A stretch of 64,000 nt of DNA from Stenotrophomonas sp. Ste86. GTDB lineage: Bacteria > Pseudomonadota > Gammaproteobacteria > Xanthomonadales > Xanthomonadaceae. Location: contig NZ_JALJRW010000014.1 in assembly GCF_024519465.1 (NCBI RefSeq), forward strand, positions 41,855 through 105,854. Direction: 5' to 3'. This document shows, piece by piece, positions 18,410-27,871 of the stretch. Numbering within the stretch: position 1 is the first letter of the stretch; every line of letters starts with the position of its first letter. The translations under genes were made by a program, and so were the position numbers. The notes under the pieces were generated by a model. That model did not search any database. It saw only the letters and a list, made by a program, of their open reading frames with translations, and was not told where the DNA came from.

Positions 18410-18991
18410 TCAATCCCGCAACTGCGCGGCCACGAAGTCCCAGTTGACCAGTTTCCAGAACGCCTCCAGATAGCGTGCGCGCTCATTCTGGTAGTCGGTG
18501 TAGTACGCGTGTTCCCACACATCGCAGGCCAGCAGCGGGGTGCTTTGCCCGGTCAGCGGGGTGCCGGCGTTGCGGGTGGTCTGGATCGCCAGCGCGCCCG
18601 ACGGGTGTTGCACCAGCCACACCCAGCCCGAGCCGAACAGGCCCAGCGCGGCGCGGTCGAATTCCTCGCGCAGCCGGCGGATGTCGCCGAAGTGGCGGGT
18701 GACCAGTTCGCCCAGCCGGTCCTTGGGGTCGCCGCCACCGCGCGGATGCAGGCAGTGGAAGTAGAAGCCGTGGTTCCAGGCCTGGGCTGCAGCGTCGAAC
18801 AGGCTGCCCTGGCTCTGCCGCACGATGTCTTCCAGTGGCAGCTCGGCCAGCTCGGTACCGTCGATGCGCGCGTTGACCGCCTCGATATAGGCGCGGTGGT
18901 GACGGCCGTGGTGCAGGTCCAGCGTCTCGGCCGACAGGTGGGGCTGCAGGGCGGTGCGATCGTAGGGCAGGCGGGGCAGTTCGAGGGGCAT
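18410..18991 (-). CDS. sodB: Superoxide dismutase, Fe/Mn type
   Basis: This 193-residue enzyme dismutates superoxide in the cytoplasm. The metal ligands are in LDLHHGRHHRAY (first His), AQAWNHGFYF (second His) and ACDVWEHAYYTDY (Asp and His). The NHGFYFHCLHP segment, where Fe-type enzymes have a Q or N near 69, favours iron, but Fe versus Mn cannot be decided from sequence alone. The ATG at 18991 starts the conserved ELPRLPYD. It is divergent from the glutaredoxin gene, a pairing that suits an oxidative-stress role. Confidence 0.93.
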   Translation of the reverse strand: MPLELPRLPYDRTALQPHLSAETLDLHHGRHHRAYIEAVNARIDGTELAELPLEDIVRQSQGSLFDAAAQAWNHGFYFHCLHPRGGGDPKDRLGELVTRHFGDIRRLREEFDRAALGLFGSGWVWLVQHPSGALAIQTTRNAGTPLTGQSTPLLACDVWEHAYYTDYQNERARYLEAFWKLVNWDFVAAQLRD

Positions 18992-19097
18992 GGCTCGCGA
19001 TGGATTGAGGAGAGGGACGCCGGAAGGCTTACAATGGCGATGAGGGAAGTCTATCCGACCGGCCAGGTCGGGTTGTCCCACCTGCAGGAGAGGCGTT

Positions 19098-19418
19098 GTG
19101 GCGGTGATGCAGCAGATCCAGTCCGAAGTGGAGCGTTACCCCCTCGTGTTGTTCATGAAGGGCACCCCGCAGTACCCCATGTGCGGTTTCTCCAGTCGCG
19201 CCATCCAGGCGCTGATGGCCGCCGGCGCGGTCGCGCTGCGCACGGTCAATGTGCTCGAGGAACCCGAGATCCGCGCCAACCTGCCGCGTTTCTCCAACCT
19301 GCCCAGCTTCCCGCAGCTGTTCATCCATGGCGAGCTGATCGGCGGCTGCGACATCGTGCTGGAGTTGTTCGAATCCGGCGAGCTCAAACGCATCGTCGAA
19401 GAGGCCTCGCAGGCATGA
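19098..19418 (+). CDS. grxD: Monothiol glutaredoxin, Grx4 type
   Basis: The 106-residue protein has the monothiol active site CGFS (PMCGFSSRA) and the glutathione-binding segments FPQLFIHGELIGGCDIV. Monothiol glutaredoxins bind and transfer [2Fe-2S] clusters with glutathione. A GTG at 19098 is four bases after an AGGAGAGG ribosome site; an ATG at 19107 would be 13 bases after it. The closer GTG is slightly preferred. It overlaps the following dehydrogenase gene by four bases. Confidence 0.93.
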   Translation: MAVMQQIQSEVERYPLVLFMKGTPQYPMCGFSSRAIQALMAAGAVALRTVNVLEEPEIRANLPRFSNLPSFPQLFIHGELIGGCDIVLELFESGELKRIVEEASQA

Positions 19419-20155
19419 GTGCCGTCCCGACCGTCGTGGCCGGGACCGCATCGCTTGCCGATCGCGTCATTCTCATCGCCGGGGCCGGTGGCGGCTTCGG
19501 CAGTGCCGTCGCCATCGCCTGTGCCGAGGCCGGCGCCACCGTGGTCCTGCTCGGGCGCAAGCCGCGCCGGCTGGACCGGGTCTACGCCGCCGTCCAGGCC
19601 GTTGGCCCGGAGCCACTGCTGTACCCGCTCGATCTGGAAGGAGCCACACCCGACGACTACGCGGTTCTGGCCGAACGCCTGCAGTCCGAGCTTGGGCGGC
19701 TGGATGGCCTGCTGTACTGCGCCGCCGATTTCGCCGGGCTGACCCCGTTCGAGCTGGCCGATCCGGGCGCCTTTGCGCGCGCGGTGCACGTCAACCTGAC
19801 TGCGCCAGCTTGGCTGGCCCAGGCCTGCCTGCCGCTGCTGCGCCAGCGCGATGATGCCGCGCTGGTGTTCACCGTGGACGATCCGGCGCGGGTAGGGAAG
19901 GCCTATTGGGGCGGCTACGGTGCCGCCCAGCACGGGCTGCGCGGGTTGATCGCCAGCCTGCATGACGAACTCGGGCGCAGCCCGGTGCGGGTCAGTGGCC
20001 TCCAGCCCGGCCCGATGCGCACCGCCCTGCGGGCGCGGGCGTTCTCCCTGGACGAAGACCGCGGCGCCCGCGACCCGGTCGACTGTGCCGCCACGGCGGT
20101 ACTTCTGTTATCTGCCGCCGGCGCCGCCCACCGCGGCCAGATCCTGGACGCCTGA
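19415..20155 (+). CDS. Short-chain dehydrogenase/reductase, YciK-like
   Basis: The 246-residue protein has a Rossmann NAD(P)-binding motif (ILIAGAGGGFGSAVA, a variant of TGxxxGxG). Unusually for the SDR family, the classical catalytic YxxxK appears as YGAAQ (segment WGGYGAAQHGLRG), so the Lys is missing. The PG motif LQPGPMRTALR is present. The substrate is unknown. The ATG overlaps the glutaredoxin stop (ATGA), so the two are translated together. A REP element follows. Confidence 0.8.
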   Translation: MSAVPTVVAGTASLADRVILIAGAGGGFGSAVAIACAEAGATVVLLGRKPRRLDRVYAAVQAVGPEPLLYPLDLEGATPDDYAVLAERLQSELGRLDGLLYCAADFAGLTPFELADPGAFARAVHVNLTAPAWLAQACLPLLRQRDDAALVFTVDDPARVGKAYWGGYGAAQHGLRGLIASLHDELGRSPVRVSGLQPGPMRTALRARAFSLDEDRGARDPVDCAATAVLLLSAAGAAHRGQILDA

Positions 20156-20199
20156 AGGGGCAGGGCCTGTCCGCCTCGCGGTCTACCAAGGGCCGCTCC

Positions 20200-20225
20200 G
20201 GTAGTGCCGGCCGCTGGCCGGCTCC
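20200..20225. repeat. Single GTAG-type REP element
   Basis: GGTAGTGCCGGCCGCTGGCC followed by GGCTCC matches the other REP copies in the window, here without an inverted partner. Confidence 0.85.
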
Positions 20226-20531
20226 CCAGCCAACCCACCGGTAACCCACCCGCAGCGTTCCCTGGTTACCCTTGCACGGGCGGCCGCAGCAGCCATTCAG
20301 CGAACCAGGGTCAGTTGTGAAGATCGCGTCACGATACCGTTGTGATGGCGTGTGTTTTGTCGCCAAACCGTCACAATCCGGCGCTACCGTGTTAATCTAG
20401 TGTTAACCGTTGCGGCTGAAACCAGCCCTCGGCTAGGGAACCCAGATAAAAGTCCAGTCAGCCGCCAGCAAGGCTGCTTGGGCGCGTTTTTTTCTCCGCC
20501 ATCGCCAATCTCGCATCGAGGCTACTCCCCA
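20226..20531 (+). promoter_or_regulatory. Long leader of the TonB-dependent receptor, with attenuator-like hairpin
   Basis: No gene is seen here. The region holds an inverted repeat TGGCG/CGCCA around a T-rich loop (about 20346-20365) and a repeated GTGTTAA (about 20389 and 20401). Close to the gene there is a hairpin (CGCC-AGCA, 20463-20470, pairing with TGCT and GGCG at 20475-20484 with a short bulge) followed by seven T at 20487-20493. That hairpin lies 39 bases before the start codon, so it would act as a leader terminator if it forms. I cannot place the promoter confidently. Confidence 0.4.
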
Positions 20532-23500
20532 ATGACCCACTCACGCTGTCTCCGGATGTCCAAGCTCACCCTTGGTCTCGTGGCCGCACTTGCTGCCGCT
20601 CCCGCCTTCGCCCAGAGCACCTCTGCCGGTGTCGGCGGTCAGGTCACGTCCGCCTCAGGTGCGCCTGTTGCCGGTGCCGAAGTCACCATCACGCATACCG
20701 AGTCGGGCACGGTCAGCCGTGCGACCACCGATGCAGCGGGTCGTTACAACGCGCGCGGCCTGCGCGTGGGTGGTCCGTACACCATCACCATCACCAAGTC
20801 CGGTGAAGGCACCAAGACCGAAGACGGCCTGTACCTGGGCGTCAACCAGACCGGTACCGTCAACGCGGCACTGACCGGCGACCTCGCCGCGACCAACCTG
20901 GATGCCGTCCAGGTCGTCGCCGTGGCTGCGGGCTCGGAAGTGTTCAGCGCGACCAAGATGGGTTCGGGCACCAACCTCAGCCAGCAGCAGATCGAAGTTG
21001 CCCCGTCCATCGGCGGCAACATCCAGGACCTGATGCGTCTGGATCCGCGCGTGACCTTCATCGACCGCGCCTCGGGTTCGATCTCCGCCGGCGGCCAGAA
21101 CCCGCGCTTCAACTCGATCAGCATCGACGGCGTCTCGGCCAGCGACACCTTCGGCCTGGAAGGCAACAACATGCCGACCCGTCGCCAGCCCGTCGCGATG
21201 GAAGCCATCGAAGCGCTGGACATCAACCTGTCCAACTACGACGTCAGCATCGCTGCCGCCGCCGGTGCCACCGTCAACGCGGTGACCAAGTCCGGTACCA
21301 ACGAATTCCACGGCTCGGTCTACGGCACCTACCGTGACGGCGACTGGTTCGGCGACAACCCGGAAGGCCAGAAGTTCAACGGCTTCACCAAGGAAAAGAC
21401 CTACGGCATGACCGTGGGTGGTCCGATCCTCAAGGACAAGCTGTTCTTCTTCGCCAACTACGAAAAGTTCGAGCAGGCCGCCCCGGGCGCCGACCTCAGC
21501 ACCACCCCGCTCGGCAAGGCCAACGGCCAGTTCACCTTGGCCGACGTGACCCGCGCGCAGCAGATCGCGCAGGGTTACGGCATCGAAGCCGGTGGCCTGG
21601 AAAGCAACGGCGACACCTCGATGGAAGAGTACGCGCTGAAGCTGGACTGGAACATCAGCGACAACCACCGTGCCAACATCCGTTACAGCAAGATCGACCA
21701 GAGCAAGCTGCGCATCAACGGCATGACCACGAGCTCGGCCTCGCTGAACTCGTACTGGTACCAGCACAACAAGACCAACGAGAGCTACGTCGCCCAGCTG
21801 TTCAGTGACTGGACCGACAACTTCTCGACCGAACTGAAGGCCTCGTACCGCGAGTACTCGGCCATCCGTGCGGTGTCCACCGATGCCCCGAGCGTGCGCA
21901 TCTACTTCGGCGGCACCCCGACCGCGCCGTCGGGTGACTCGCTGTACCTGGGTACCGAAGTCAATTCGCAGGACAACGTCCTGACGACCAAGGCGTGGAA
22001 CTATTACGCCGCCGGCACGCTGACGCTGGGCAACCATGACGTCAAGTTCGGTGCGTCGTACGACACCAACGACATCTACAACTATTACGGCGCCAACTCG
22101 TGGGGCACGTACACGTTCTACGGCCTGGACAACTTCGCCGCCGGCCGCTGGAACACTTACGACTACGCACCGGAACGCACCCCGGGTTCGATCGCCGCTG
22201 ACTACACCTACAGCAACCTGGCGCTGTTCGTGCAGGACACCTGGTACGTCAACAACAACCTGACCCTGACCCTGGGCCTGCGCGCCGACCGTCCGGACAC
22301 CAGTCCGGAGCCGGCCTACAACGCGGCCGCGTCGAACTTCTTCGGCTACAACAACAGCAAGGTCTTCGAAAGCAAGTTCCTGATCCAGCCGCGCTTCGGC
22401 TTCAACTACACCTTCGACACCGATCGCCCGACCCAGCTGCGTGGTGGCGTGGGCCTGTTCCAGGGTGATTCGCCGCAGGTGTGGATCAGCAACAGCTACT
22501 CGGCGACCGGTTTCAACACCAACGTCTACAGCCTCCGCAACAACCAGTATGCCGATTCGCTGAAGTTCAATCCGAACAAGGACAGCCAGCCGGTGCCGAC
22601 CGCTCCGGGTTCGGCCATCCAGAACGTCAACTTCGTCGGCAACGACTTCAAGCTGCCGTCGATCTACAAGGCCAACCTGGCCCTGGACCATGAAACCCCG
22701 TGGTACGGCATCGTGGCTTCGGCCGAGCTGCTGGTTACCAAGGTCAAGGACGGCCTGTTCTACCAGAGCCTGAATCTGGGCCCGGTGCAGTACCAGGGAC
22801 CGGACGGTCGTGACATGTTCTACAGCGCCCGCAAGGTCGGCGCGTGGCAGACCGCTGACTCGCGTGTCGGCAAGGACGGCCGTTACAACAACGTCTACCT
22901 GATCAACAACACCGACGAGGGTCGTACCTCGCAGTTCACCGTGTCGTTGTCCAAGCCGTGGTCCGATGCCAGCGACTGGTCCTGGAACCTGGGTTACACC
23001 TACACCGATGCCACCGAAGTCGGCTCGCTGACCAGCTCCACCGCCAGCTCGGGCTGGGGCTATCAGTACGCCTTCGACGCCAACACCCCGGTCGAGAACA
23101 CCTCGCGTTACCAGATCCGCGACCGCCTGTCGGGCGCGCTGAACTGGAAGCACAAGTTCTTCGGTGACTACGAGACCAAGATCGGCCTGGTGTACGAAGG
23201 TCGCAGCGGCCGTCCGTACAGCTACGTGTTCGCCAATGACGCCAACGGCGACGGCCGTACCGCCAACGACCTGTTCTACGTGCCGAAGGGCCCGGGCGAC
23301 GTGCTGTTCGGTACGCTGACCAACGCCGGTGCGTTCACCGCCGATGCCGCGATGGAGAAGAGCTTCTTCGATTGGCTTGCCGCCAACCCGGACCTGGCCA
23401 AGTACGCGGGCAGCACGCCGGGTGCGAACGGCTTCCGCAGTGGCTGGATCAACACCTTCGACGTGCGCATCAGCCAGCAGCTGCCGGGCTTCATGAAAGG

Positions 23501-23750
23501 TCACAAGTCGGAGATCTGGCTGGATATCCAGAACATCGGCAACATGATCAACAAGGACTGGGGCAACATCTACGACTACGGCTTCTTCGCCGACAGCCGC
23601 GTTGCCACCCTGCAGGGCATGTACCAGGGCAAGTACGTGTACAACTACCGCGGCGCCGACACCCCGACCGTCGCCAACGCCGACGCCGATGGCTTCGACG
23701 TCGGTGTGTCGCAGTGGTCGCTGCAGCTGGGCTTCCGTTACCAGTTCTGA
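20532..23750 (+). CDS. TonB-dependent outer-membrane receptor, Oar-like
   Basis: The 1072-residue protein begins with a signal peptide ending PAFAQS (about residue 29). A carboxypeptidase-regulatory-like beta-sandwich follows (about 32-120, GGQVTSASGAPVAGAEVTIT), then a plug domain (about 150-270; IQDLMRLDPRV, NAVTKSGTNEFHGSVYG) and a long beta-barrel. The last residue is Phe (LGFRYQF), as expected for BAM-inserted barrels. Oar-like receptors with this N-terminal domain are abundant in Xanthomonadaceae; the ligand cannot be inferred. The ATG at 20532 is chosen because the upstream codons have no signal sequence. It is monocistronic with its own terminator. Confidence 0.92.
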   Translation: MTHSRCLRMSKLTLGLVAALAAAPAFAQSTSAGVGGQVTSASGAPVAGAEVTITHTESGTVSRATTDAAGRYNARGLRVGGPYTITITKSGEGTKTEDGLYLGVNQTGTVNAALTGDLAATNLDAVQVVAVAAGSEVFSATKMGSGTNLSQQQIEVAPSIGGNIQDLMRLDPRVTFIDRASGSISAGGQNPRFNSISIDGVSASDTFGLEGNNMPTRRQPVAMEAIEALDINLSNYDVSIAAAAGATVNAVTKSGTNEFHGSVYGTYRDGDWFGDNPEGQKFNGFTKEKTYGMTVGGPILKDKLFFFANYEKFEQAAPGADLSTTPLGKANGQFTLADVTRAQQIAQGYGIEAGGLESNGDTSMEEYALKLDWNISDNHRANIRYSKIDQSKLRINGMTTSSASLNSYWYQHNKTNESYVAQLFSDWTDNFSTELKASYREYSAIRAVSTDAPSVRIYFGGTPTAPSGDSLYLGTEVNSQDNVLTTKAWNYYAAGTLTLGNHDVKFGASYDTNDIYNYYGANSWGTYTFYGLDNFAAGRWNTYDYAPERTPGSIAADYTYSNLALFVQDTWYVNNNLTLTLGLRADRPDTSPEPAYNAAASNFFGYNNSKVFESKFLIQPRFGFNYTFDTDRPTQLRGGVGLFQGDSPQVWISNSYSATGFNTNVYSLRNNQYADSLKFNPNKDSQPVPTAPGSAIQNVNFVGNDFKLPSIYKANLALDHETPWYGIVASAELLVTKVKDGLFYQSLNLGPVQYQGPDGRDMFYSARKVGAWQTADSRVGKDGRYNNVYLINNTDEGRTSQFTVSLSKPWSDASDWSWNLGYTYTDATEVGSLTSSTASSGWGYQYAFDANTPVENTSRYQIRDRLSGALNWKHKFFGDYETKIGLVYEGRSGRPYSYVFANDANGDGRTANDLFYVPKGPGDVLFGTLTNAGAFTADAAMEKSFFDWLAANPDLAKYAGSTPGANGFRSGWINTFDVRISQQLPGFMKGHKSEIWLDIQNIGNMINKDWGNIYDYGFFADSRVATLQGMYQGKYVYNYRGADTPTVANADADGFDVGVSQWSLQLGFRYQF

Positions 23751-23779
23751 TGAACTGACATAGCATCTGCTGCATACGG

Positions 23780-23810
23780 AACGGCCGGGGCAACCCGGCC
23801 GTTTCCGTTT
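23780..23810 (+). terminator. Intrinsic terminator of the TonB-dependent receptor gene
   Basis: AACGGCCGGGG pairs with CCCGGCCGTT around a CAA loop (23780-23803). It is followed by TTTCCGTTT. Confidence 0.85.
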
Positions 23811-24090
23811 AATGGCGTGGTGGGCCTGTGCATGTATCGATACGCTGGTTACGGGACAACCTATAGTTTTGGCATTTCCTGCGATTCAATGACCCGATGC
23901 GACGACGACCGCGACATCGGGGGCGACACGGTGACAATGCGACACGGCGTGCAGCAATGGGTCGATACCGATAGGTCGATAGCGCCCATCCTTCGTGTCG
24001 AAGGTGCGGAAATTCAGCTGCTCCAGCCGTGAAAATCGCTGATCTGGTGCGTTACCCGTACTGATGGCTCTGGCTTTGATCGGCAATCTG
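23811..24090. other. AT-richer gap upstream of the type I secretion genes
   Basis: No gene is supported: the only open frame on the plus strand (23817-24032) codes for 71 residues with no ribosome-binding site and no recognisable domain. Base composition is visibly less GC-rich than in the neighbouring genes. A direct repeat GGTCGATA occurs at 23960-23967 and 23974-23981 and may be a regulator site. Confidence 0.4.
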
Positions 24091-24119
24091 TTGACAGTCT
24101 TTCTGAGAGATTTCACAAT
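24091..24119 (+). promoter_or_regulatory. Candidate sigma-70 promoter of the type I secretion operon
   Basis: A perfect -35 box TTGACA (24091-24096) is followed after 17 bases by CACAAT (24114-24119), four of six matches to the -10 box. Transcription would start near 24126, about 45 bases before the exporter start codon. Confidence 0.6.
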
Positions 24120-24134
24120 CCGCGCCAAGGGGAT

Positions 24135-24158
24135 GCGCGCCCACAAGATGGGGCGCGC
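24135..24158 (+). promoter_or_regulatory. Leader hairpin before the exporter gene
   Basis: GCGCGCCC (24135-24142) pairs perfectly with GGGCGCGC (24151-24158). The ribosome-binding site AAGGA at 24161-24165 starts three bases after the stem, and the ATG is at 24171. No T run follows, so it is more likely to affect translation or RNA stability than termination. Confidence 0.5.
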
Positions 24159-24170
24159 TTAAGGACGAAG

Positions 24171-26333
24171 ATGCTTCAAGGGAATGTGGTGTCATCCCGG
24201 TTGGATGACGCAAGTCGAGCGGCGGGCGACGATCTACGGCTGCGTGGATTGGTGTTGCTCGCACAATTTCATGGCATCGCAGCGGATGCCGCGCAATTGC
24301 TGCACCAGACCGGGCAGGTGGCCGGAGAGGTCGACGATGCGGCGCTGGTGTTGGCCGCGCGCGGACTGGGTTTGAAGGCGAAGACGGCCACGGTACCTCT
24401 GGAACGTCTGGGTCAACTTGCGTTACCGGCCATGGCGATCGGCGAGGATGGTGATGCCTTCATCATCGCTCGCGTAGGCGATGGAAAAGCCATGATCCAC
24501 GACTTGCTTGAGCGCCGACCGAAGACGATCACACAGGAAGCGCTGGCCTCACGCTACTCAGGGCGCGTGCTGCTGGTGGCATCGAGGGCGTCGGTGCTGG
24601 GCGACTTGGCGCGATTCGACTTCAGCTGGTTCATTCCTGCCGTCATCAAGTACCGTCGGCTGCTGGTCGAGGTGCTGATCGTCTCCTTCTTTATCCAGCT
24701 GTTCGCGCTGGTTACACCGCTGTTCTACCAGGTGGTAATGGACAAGGTGCTGGTGCATCGGGGGTGGACCACACTCGATGTCATCGCCATCGGCTTGGTA
24801 TGCATGGCGGTATTCGAGGTGGTGCTCAGCGGCCTACGCACCTACGTGTTGTCGCATACCACCAGCAAGATTGACGTGGAGCTCGGCGCCCGCCTGTTCC
24901 GCCATGTACTGGCGCTTCCGCTGGCCTATTTTGAATCGCGTCGGGTAGGCGACACCATTGCTCGTGTCCGCGAGCTGGAGAACATTCGCACGTTCCTTAC
25001 CGGACAGGCGCTCACGTCGCTGCTTGACCTGTTGTTTACCGTGGTTTTCCTTGCCGTGATGTTCCATTACAGCGGCTGGTTGACCCTGATCGTGGTCATC
25101 TCACTGCCGCTGTATGCGTTGATTTCTGCGGGCATTACCCCGGTATTGCGGCGCCGGCTCAACGACAAATTCGCGCGTAGCGCCGACAACCAGGCGTTCC
25201 TGGTGGAGACGGTCACCGGCATCGGTACCGTCAAGGCGATGGCGGTGGATCCTCGCGTCACCCGTACGTGGGACAACCAGCTCGCGGGCTATGTCGATGC
25301 CGGCTTCTCGGTGACCCGCATCGCCACGCTGGGTCAGCAGGGCGTGCAACTGGTCCAGAAGCTGGTGGCGATTGCCATTCTGTTTTTCGGAGCGCGGCTG
25401 GTCATCGATGGCAAGCTCAGCCTGGGCCAGTTGATCGCATTCAACATGCTGTCGGGGCAGGTGGCCGCACCGATCATCCGCCTGGCGCAATTGTGGCAGG
25501 ACTTCCAGCAGGTGGGCATCTCCGTCGACCGTCTTGGCGACATTCTCAATACCCGAACCGAGCTGCCGGGCAGCCGGATGGCACTCCCCCCTATCCGGGG
25601 CGCGGTGCGGTTCGAGAAAACCGTATTCCGCTACCGTCCGGACGCTCCGGAGGTACTGGCCGGCATCGACCTGGATATCCAGGCAGGCGAGGTCATCGGC
25701 ATCGTCGGGCGCTCGGGGTCTGGCAAGAGCACGCTGACCAAGCTGGTCCAGCGCTTGTATGTGCCGGAGCGTGGCCGGGTGCTGATCGATGGACAGGACC
25801 TCGCGCTTGCCGACCCGGCATGGCTGCGCCGGCAATTAGGTGTGGTGCTGCAGGAGAACTTCCTGTTCAACCGTTCGGTCCGCGACAATATCGCGCTGGG
25901 CGATCCTGGCATGCCCCTTGAGCGGGTGATCCAAGCCGCTACGTTGGCCGGGGCCCATGAATTCATTTCGGCTCTGCCTGAGGGCTACGACACCCGCGTT
26001 GGCGAGCAGGGTGCCGGTCTATCCGGCGGCCAACGGCAGCGCGTGGCCATCGCGCGCGCGCTGGTCGGCGACCCACGCATCCTCATTTTTGATGAGGCCA
26101 CCAGTGCGCTGGACTACGAGTCCGAGCACGCAGTCATGGCGAACATGCGCAGCATCTGCGCCGGCCGTACCGTACTCATCATCGCCCATCGGCTGTCGAC
26201 CGTTCGCAATGCGAACCGCATCGTGGTCATGGACCAGGGACGCATCGTCGAGAGCGGCACCCATGCCGAGCTGGTCGACCGCGTGGATGGCCATTACGCA
26301 CGCCTCAACCGCCTGCAGCAGGGCACGCCATGA
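24171..26333 (+). CDS. Type I secretion ABC exporter with C39-like domain (HlyB/RtxB type)
   Basis: The 720-residue protein has three parts. Residues about 10-135 form a C39 peptidase-like domain that lacks the catalytic Cys (the segment reads [13 protein letters not shown]), as in the HlyB CLD, which binds rather than cleaves its substrate. Residues about 160-440 hold six transmembrane helices. Residues about 475-715 are the nucleotide-binding domain with Walker [12 protein letters not shown], signature LSGGQRQR, Walker [13 protein letters not shown] and H-loop IIAHRLST. It would pump an RTX protein with an uncleaved C-terminal signal across both membranes. It overlaps the adaptor gene by four bases. 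The downstream giant RTX gene is the likely substrate. Confidence 0.94.
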   Translation: MLQGNVVSSRLDDASRAAGDDLRLRGLVLLAQFHGIAADAAQLLHQTGQVAGEVDDAALVLAARGLGLKAKTATVPLERLGQLALPAMAIGEDGDAFIIARVGDGKAMIHDLLERRPKTITQEALASRYSGRVLLVASRASVLGDLARFDFSWFIPAVIKYRRLLVEVLIVSFFIQLFALVTPLFYQVVMDKVLVHRGWTTLDVIAIGLVCMAVFEVVLSGLRTYVLSHTTSKIDVELGARLFRHVLALPLAYFESRRVGDTIARVRELENIRTFLTGQALTSLLDLLFTVVFLAVMFHYSGWLTLIVVISLPLYALISAGITPVLRRRLNDKFARSADNQAFLVETVTGIGTVKAMAVDPRVTRTWDNQLAGYVDAGFSVTRIATLGQQGVQLVQKLVAIAILFFGARLVIDGKLSLGQLIAFNMLSGQVAAPIIRLAQLWQDFQQVGISVDRLGDILNTRTELPGSRMALPPIRGAVRFEKTVFRYRPDAPEVLAGIDLDIQAGEVIGIVGRSGSGKSTLTKLVQRLYVPERGRVLIDGQDLALADPAWLRRQLGVVLQENFLFNRSVRDNIALGDPGMPLERVIQAATLAGAHEFISALPEGYDTRVGEQGAGLSGGQRQRVAIARALVGDPRILIFDEATSALDYESEHAVMANMRSICAGRTVLIIAHRLSTVRNANRIVVMDQGRIVESGTHAELVDRVDGHYARLNRLQQGTP

Positions 26334-27751
26334 AGCACGTCATCGAGGCAGTGGGCGCGTTTGCACGTCGCTATGCGGTCGTCATCCGCCATGCCTGGAA
26401 GGAGCGGCATCGGCTTGAGCAGCCGGCGCGGGAGCAACAGGCCCGCGAGTTTCTGCCCGCGCACCTGGAGCTGGTCGAACGCCCCGTCTCACCGACCGCG
26501 CGGTGGACGATGGCGGTGCTGATTGCCTTCTTCTGCATCGCGCTGCTGTGGTCCTTCCTGGGGTACGTCGATATTGTCGCGGTGGCATCGGGCCGCACGG
26601 TGGTCGACTCGCGGACCAAGGTGGTGCAGCCGAGTGAGACTGCCGTGGTGCGCCGCATCCTGGTTCGCGATGGGCAGGTCGTCGCGGCGGGTGAGCCGCT
26701 GGTCGAGCTGGATACGACCGGCACCGCTGCCGATCACGACAAAGCGGGGGAGACGCTGTTCAATGCGCAGCTGGCCGCGTTGCGTCTGCGCGCGCTTTCT
26801 CTGGCAGTGCAGGATGGGCATGCGCCGACCTTTGGCGCGACGGAAGGGCTGCCACCCGCACGGGTCGACGCAGAGTTGGCCCTGGCGCGTAGCCAATATG
26901 ACGCGTTGCAGGCGCGCCGGCAGAACCTGCTGGCGGTGATCGAACAGCGCCAGGCAGAGCTGCACACGACCGAGGCGGCGATTGCACCGATGGCCGAGTC
27001 GGCGCGGATTACCCGCCTGCGTGCGGAAGACTATGGGCGGTTGGTAGAGGGTAACTATGTCGGGCGACATGACTATCTGCTGCGTGAGCAGGAGCGTATT
27101 GCCGCCGACCGCGATCTTGCGGTGCAGCGCAATCGCGCGGCAGAGATACGCTCGTCGTTGGTCGCTGCGCGCGAGGAACTTCGCGTGCTGGTCGCCGACT
27201 TCCGCCAACAGACGCTCGATGGTCTGCGCACCGCCGAGGAGCAGATTGGCCAGGCAGCGCCCGATCTGGCCAAGGCCGGGCAGCGCGATCGGTTGATGAC
27301 CCTGCGCGCCCCGGTTGCTGGCACCGTGCAGCAGTTGGCCGTGCATAGTGTAGGGGGCGTGGTTACGCCTGCGCAGGTGCTGCTCGCCGTGGTTCCCAGC
27401 GAGGAAGCGCTGGAGATTGAAGCCAACGTACTGAACAAGGACATCGGCTTCGTTCGGCCGGGGCAGGCGGTCACGGTGAAGGTCGAGAGCTTTCCCTATA
27501 CGCGCTACGGCTACCTGACCGGCAAGGTAACCAGCATTTCGCATGACGCGGCGCAGGACGAACAGCTCGGGTTGGTATTCCCGGCCCGCATCCATCTGGA
27601 ACGCAGCACGCTGCAGATCGACGGGGTGAAAGTGAACCTGTCGGCAGGCATGACGTTGAGCGCCGAGATCAAGACTGGCAAGCGGCGGGTGCTCGATTAC
27701 CTGCTGAGCCCGCTGCAGCAGCACGTGGATGAGTCACTGCGCGAGCGTTGA
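26330..27751 (+). CDS. Type I secretion membrane-fusion protein (HlyD family)
   Basis: The 473-residue adaptor has a cytoplasmic N-terminus, one transmembrane helix at about 61-83 ([20 protein letters not shown]) and a biotinyl-lipoyl half-motif ([21 protein letters not shown]). A long coiled-coil hairpin (about 150-330) and a second lipoyl half follow ([21 protein letters not shown]). The C-terminal beta domain ends with the HlyD signature region ([23 protein letters not shown]). It bridges the ABC exporter and an outer-membrane TolC-like channel that is not encoded in this window. Translation is coupled to the exporter gene through an ATGA overlap. Confidence 0.94.
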   Translation: MKHVIEAVGAFARRYAVVIRHAWKERHRLEQPAREQQAREFLPAHLELVERPVSPTARWTMAVLIAFFCIALLWSFLGYVDIVAVASGRTVVDSRTKVVQPSETAVVRRILVRDGQVVAAGEPLVELDTTGTAADHDKAGETLFNAQLAALRLRALSLAVQDGHAPTFGATEGLPPARVDAELALARSQYDALQARRQNLLAVIEQRQAELHTTEAAIAPMAESARITRLRAEDYGRLVEGNYVGRHDYLLREQERIAADRDLAVQRNRAAEIRSSLVAAREELRVLVADFRQQTLDGLRTAEEQIGQAAPDLAKAGQRDRLMTLRAPVAGTVQQLAVHSVGGVVTPAQVLLAVVPSEEALEIEANVLNKDIGFVRPGQAVTVKVESFPYTRYGYLTGKVTSISHDAAQDEQLGLVFPARIHLERSTLQIDGVKVNLSAGMTLSAEIKTGKRRVLDYLLSPLQQHVDESLRER

Positions 27752-27753
27752 TG

Positions 27754-27771
27754 GGCCGCGCTGGCGCGGCC
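27754..27771 (+). promoter_or_regulatory. GC hairpin between the adaptor gene and the RTX gene
   Basis: GGCCGCG (27754-27760) pairs with CGCGGCC (27765-27771) around a CTGG loop, directly after the adaptor stop codon. It lacks a T run. It may stabilise the upstream message or partially separate expression of exporter and substrate. Confidence 0.4.
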
Positions 27772-27871
27772 GCTGCTTCGTAAATGAGTAGGTTCTTGCA
27801 GTATCCAAGCGACGCTGTGGCGCTATCGCGCGCGGCAAATCCCTCAATGCAGCCTCATGGAGTGAAGCGAC

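Noticed and set aside
20655..23504. 949-codon open frame antisense to the TonB-dependent receptor gene
   Set aside because: It is a shadow of the receptor gene created by high third-position GC. Its translation is low-complexity (Val/Arg/Gly/Gln) without any domain, and it has no ribosome-binding site.
23875..23895. Sigma-54-like TTGGCATTTCCTGCG
   Set aside because: The GG and GC dinucleotides are eight bases apart instead of ten, so it does not fit the -24/-12 consensus.
23817..24032. 71-codon open frame upstream of the secretion operon
   Set aside because: There is no ribosome-binding site, signal or domain, and the codon usage is unlike that of the neighbours. It cannot be supported, although it cannot be excluded either.
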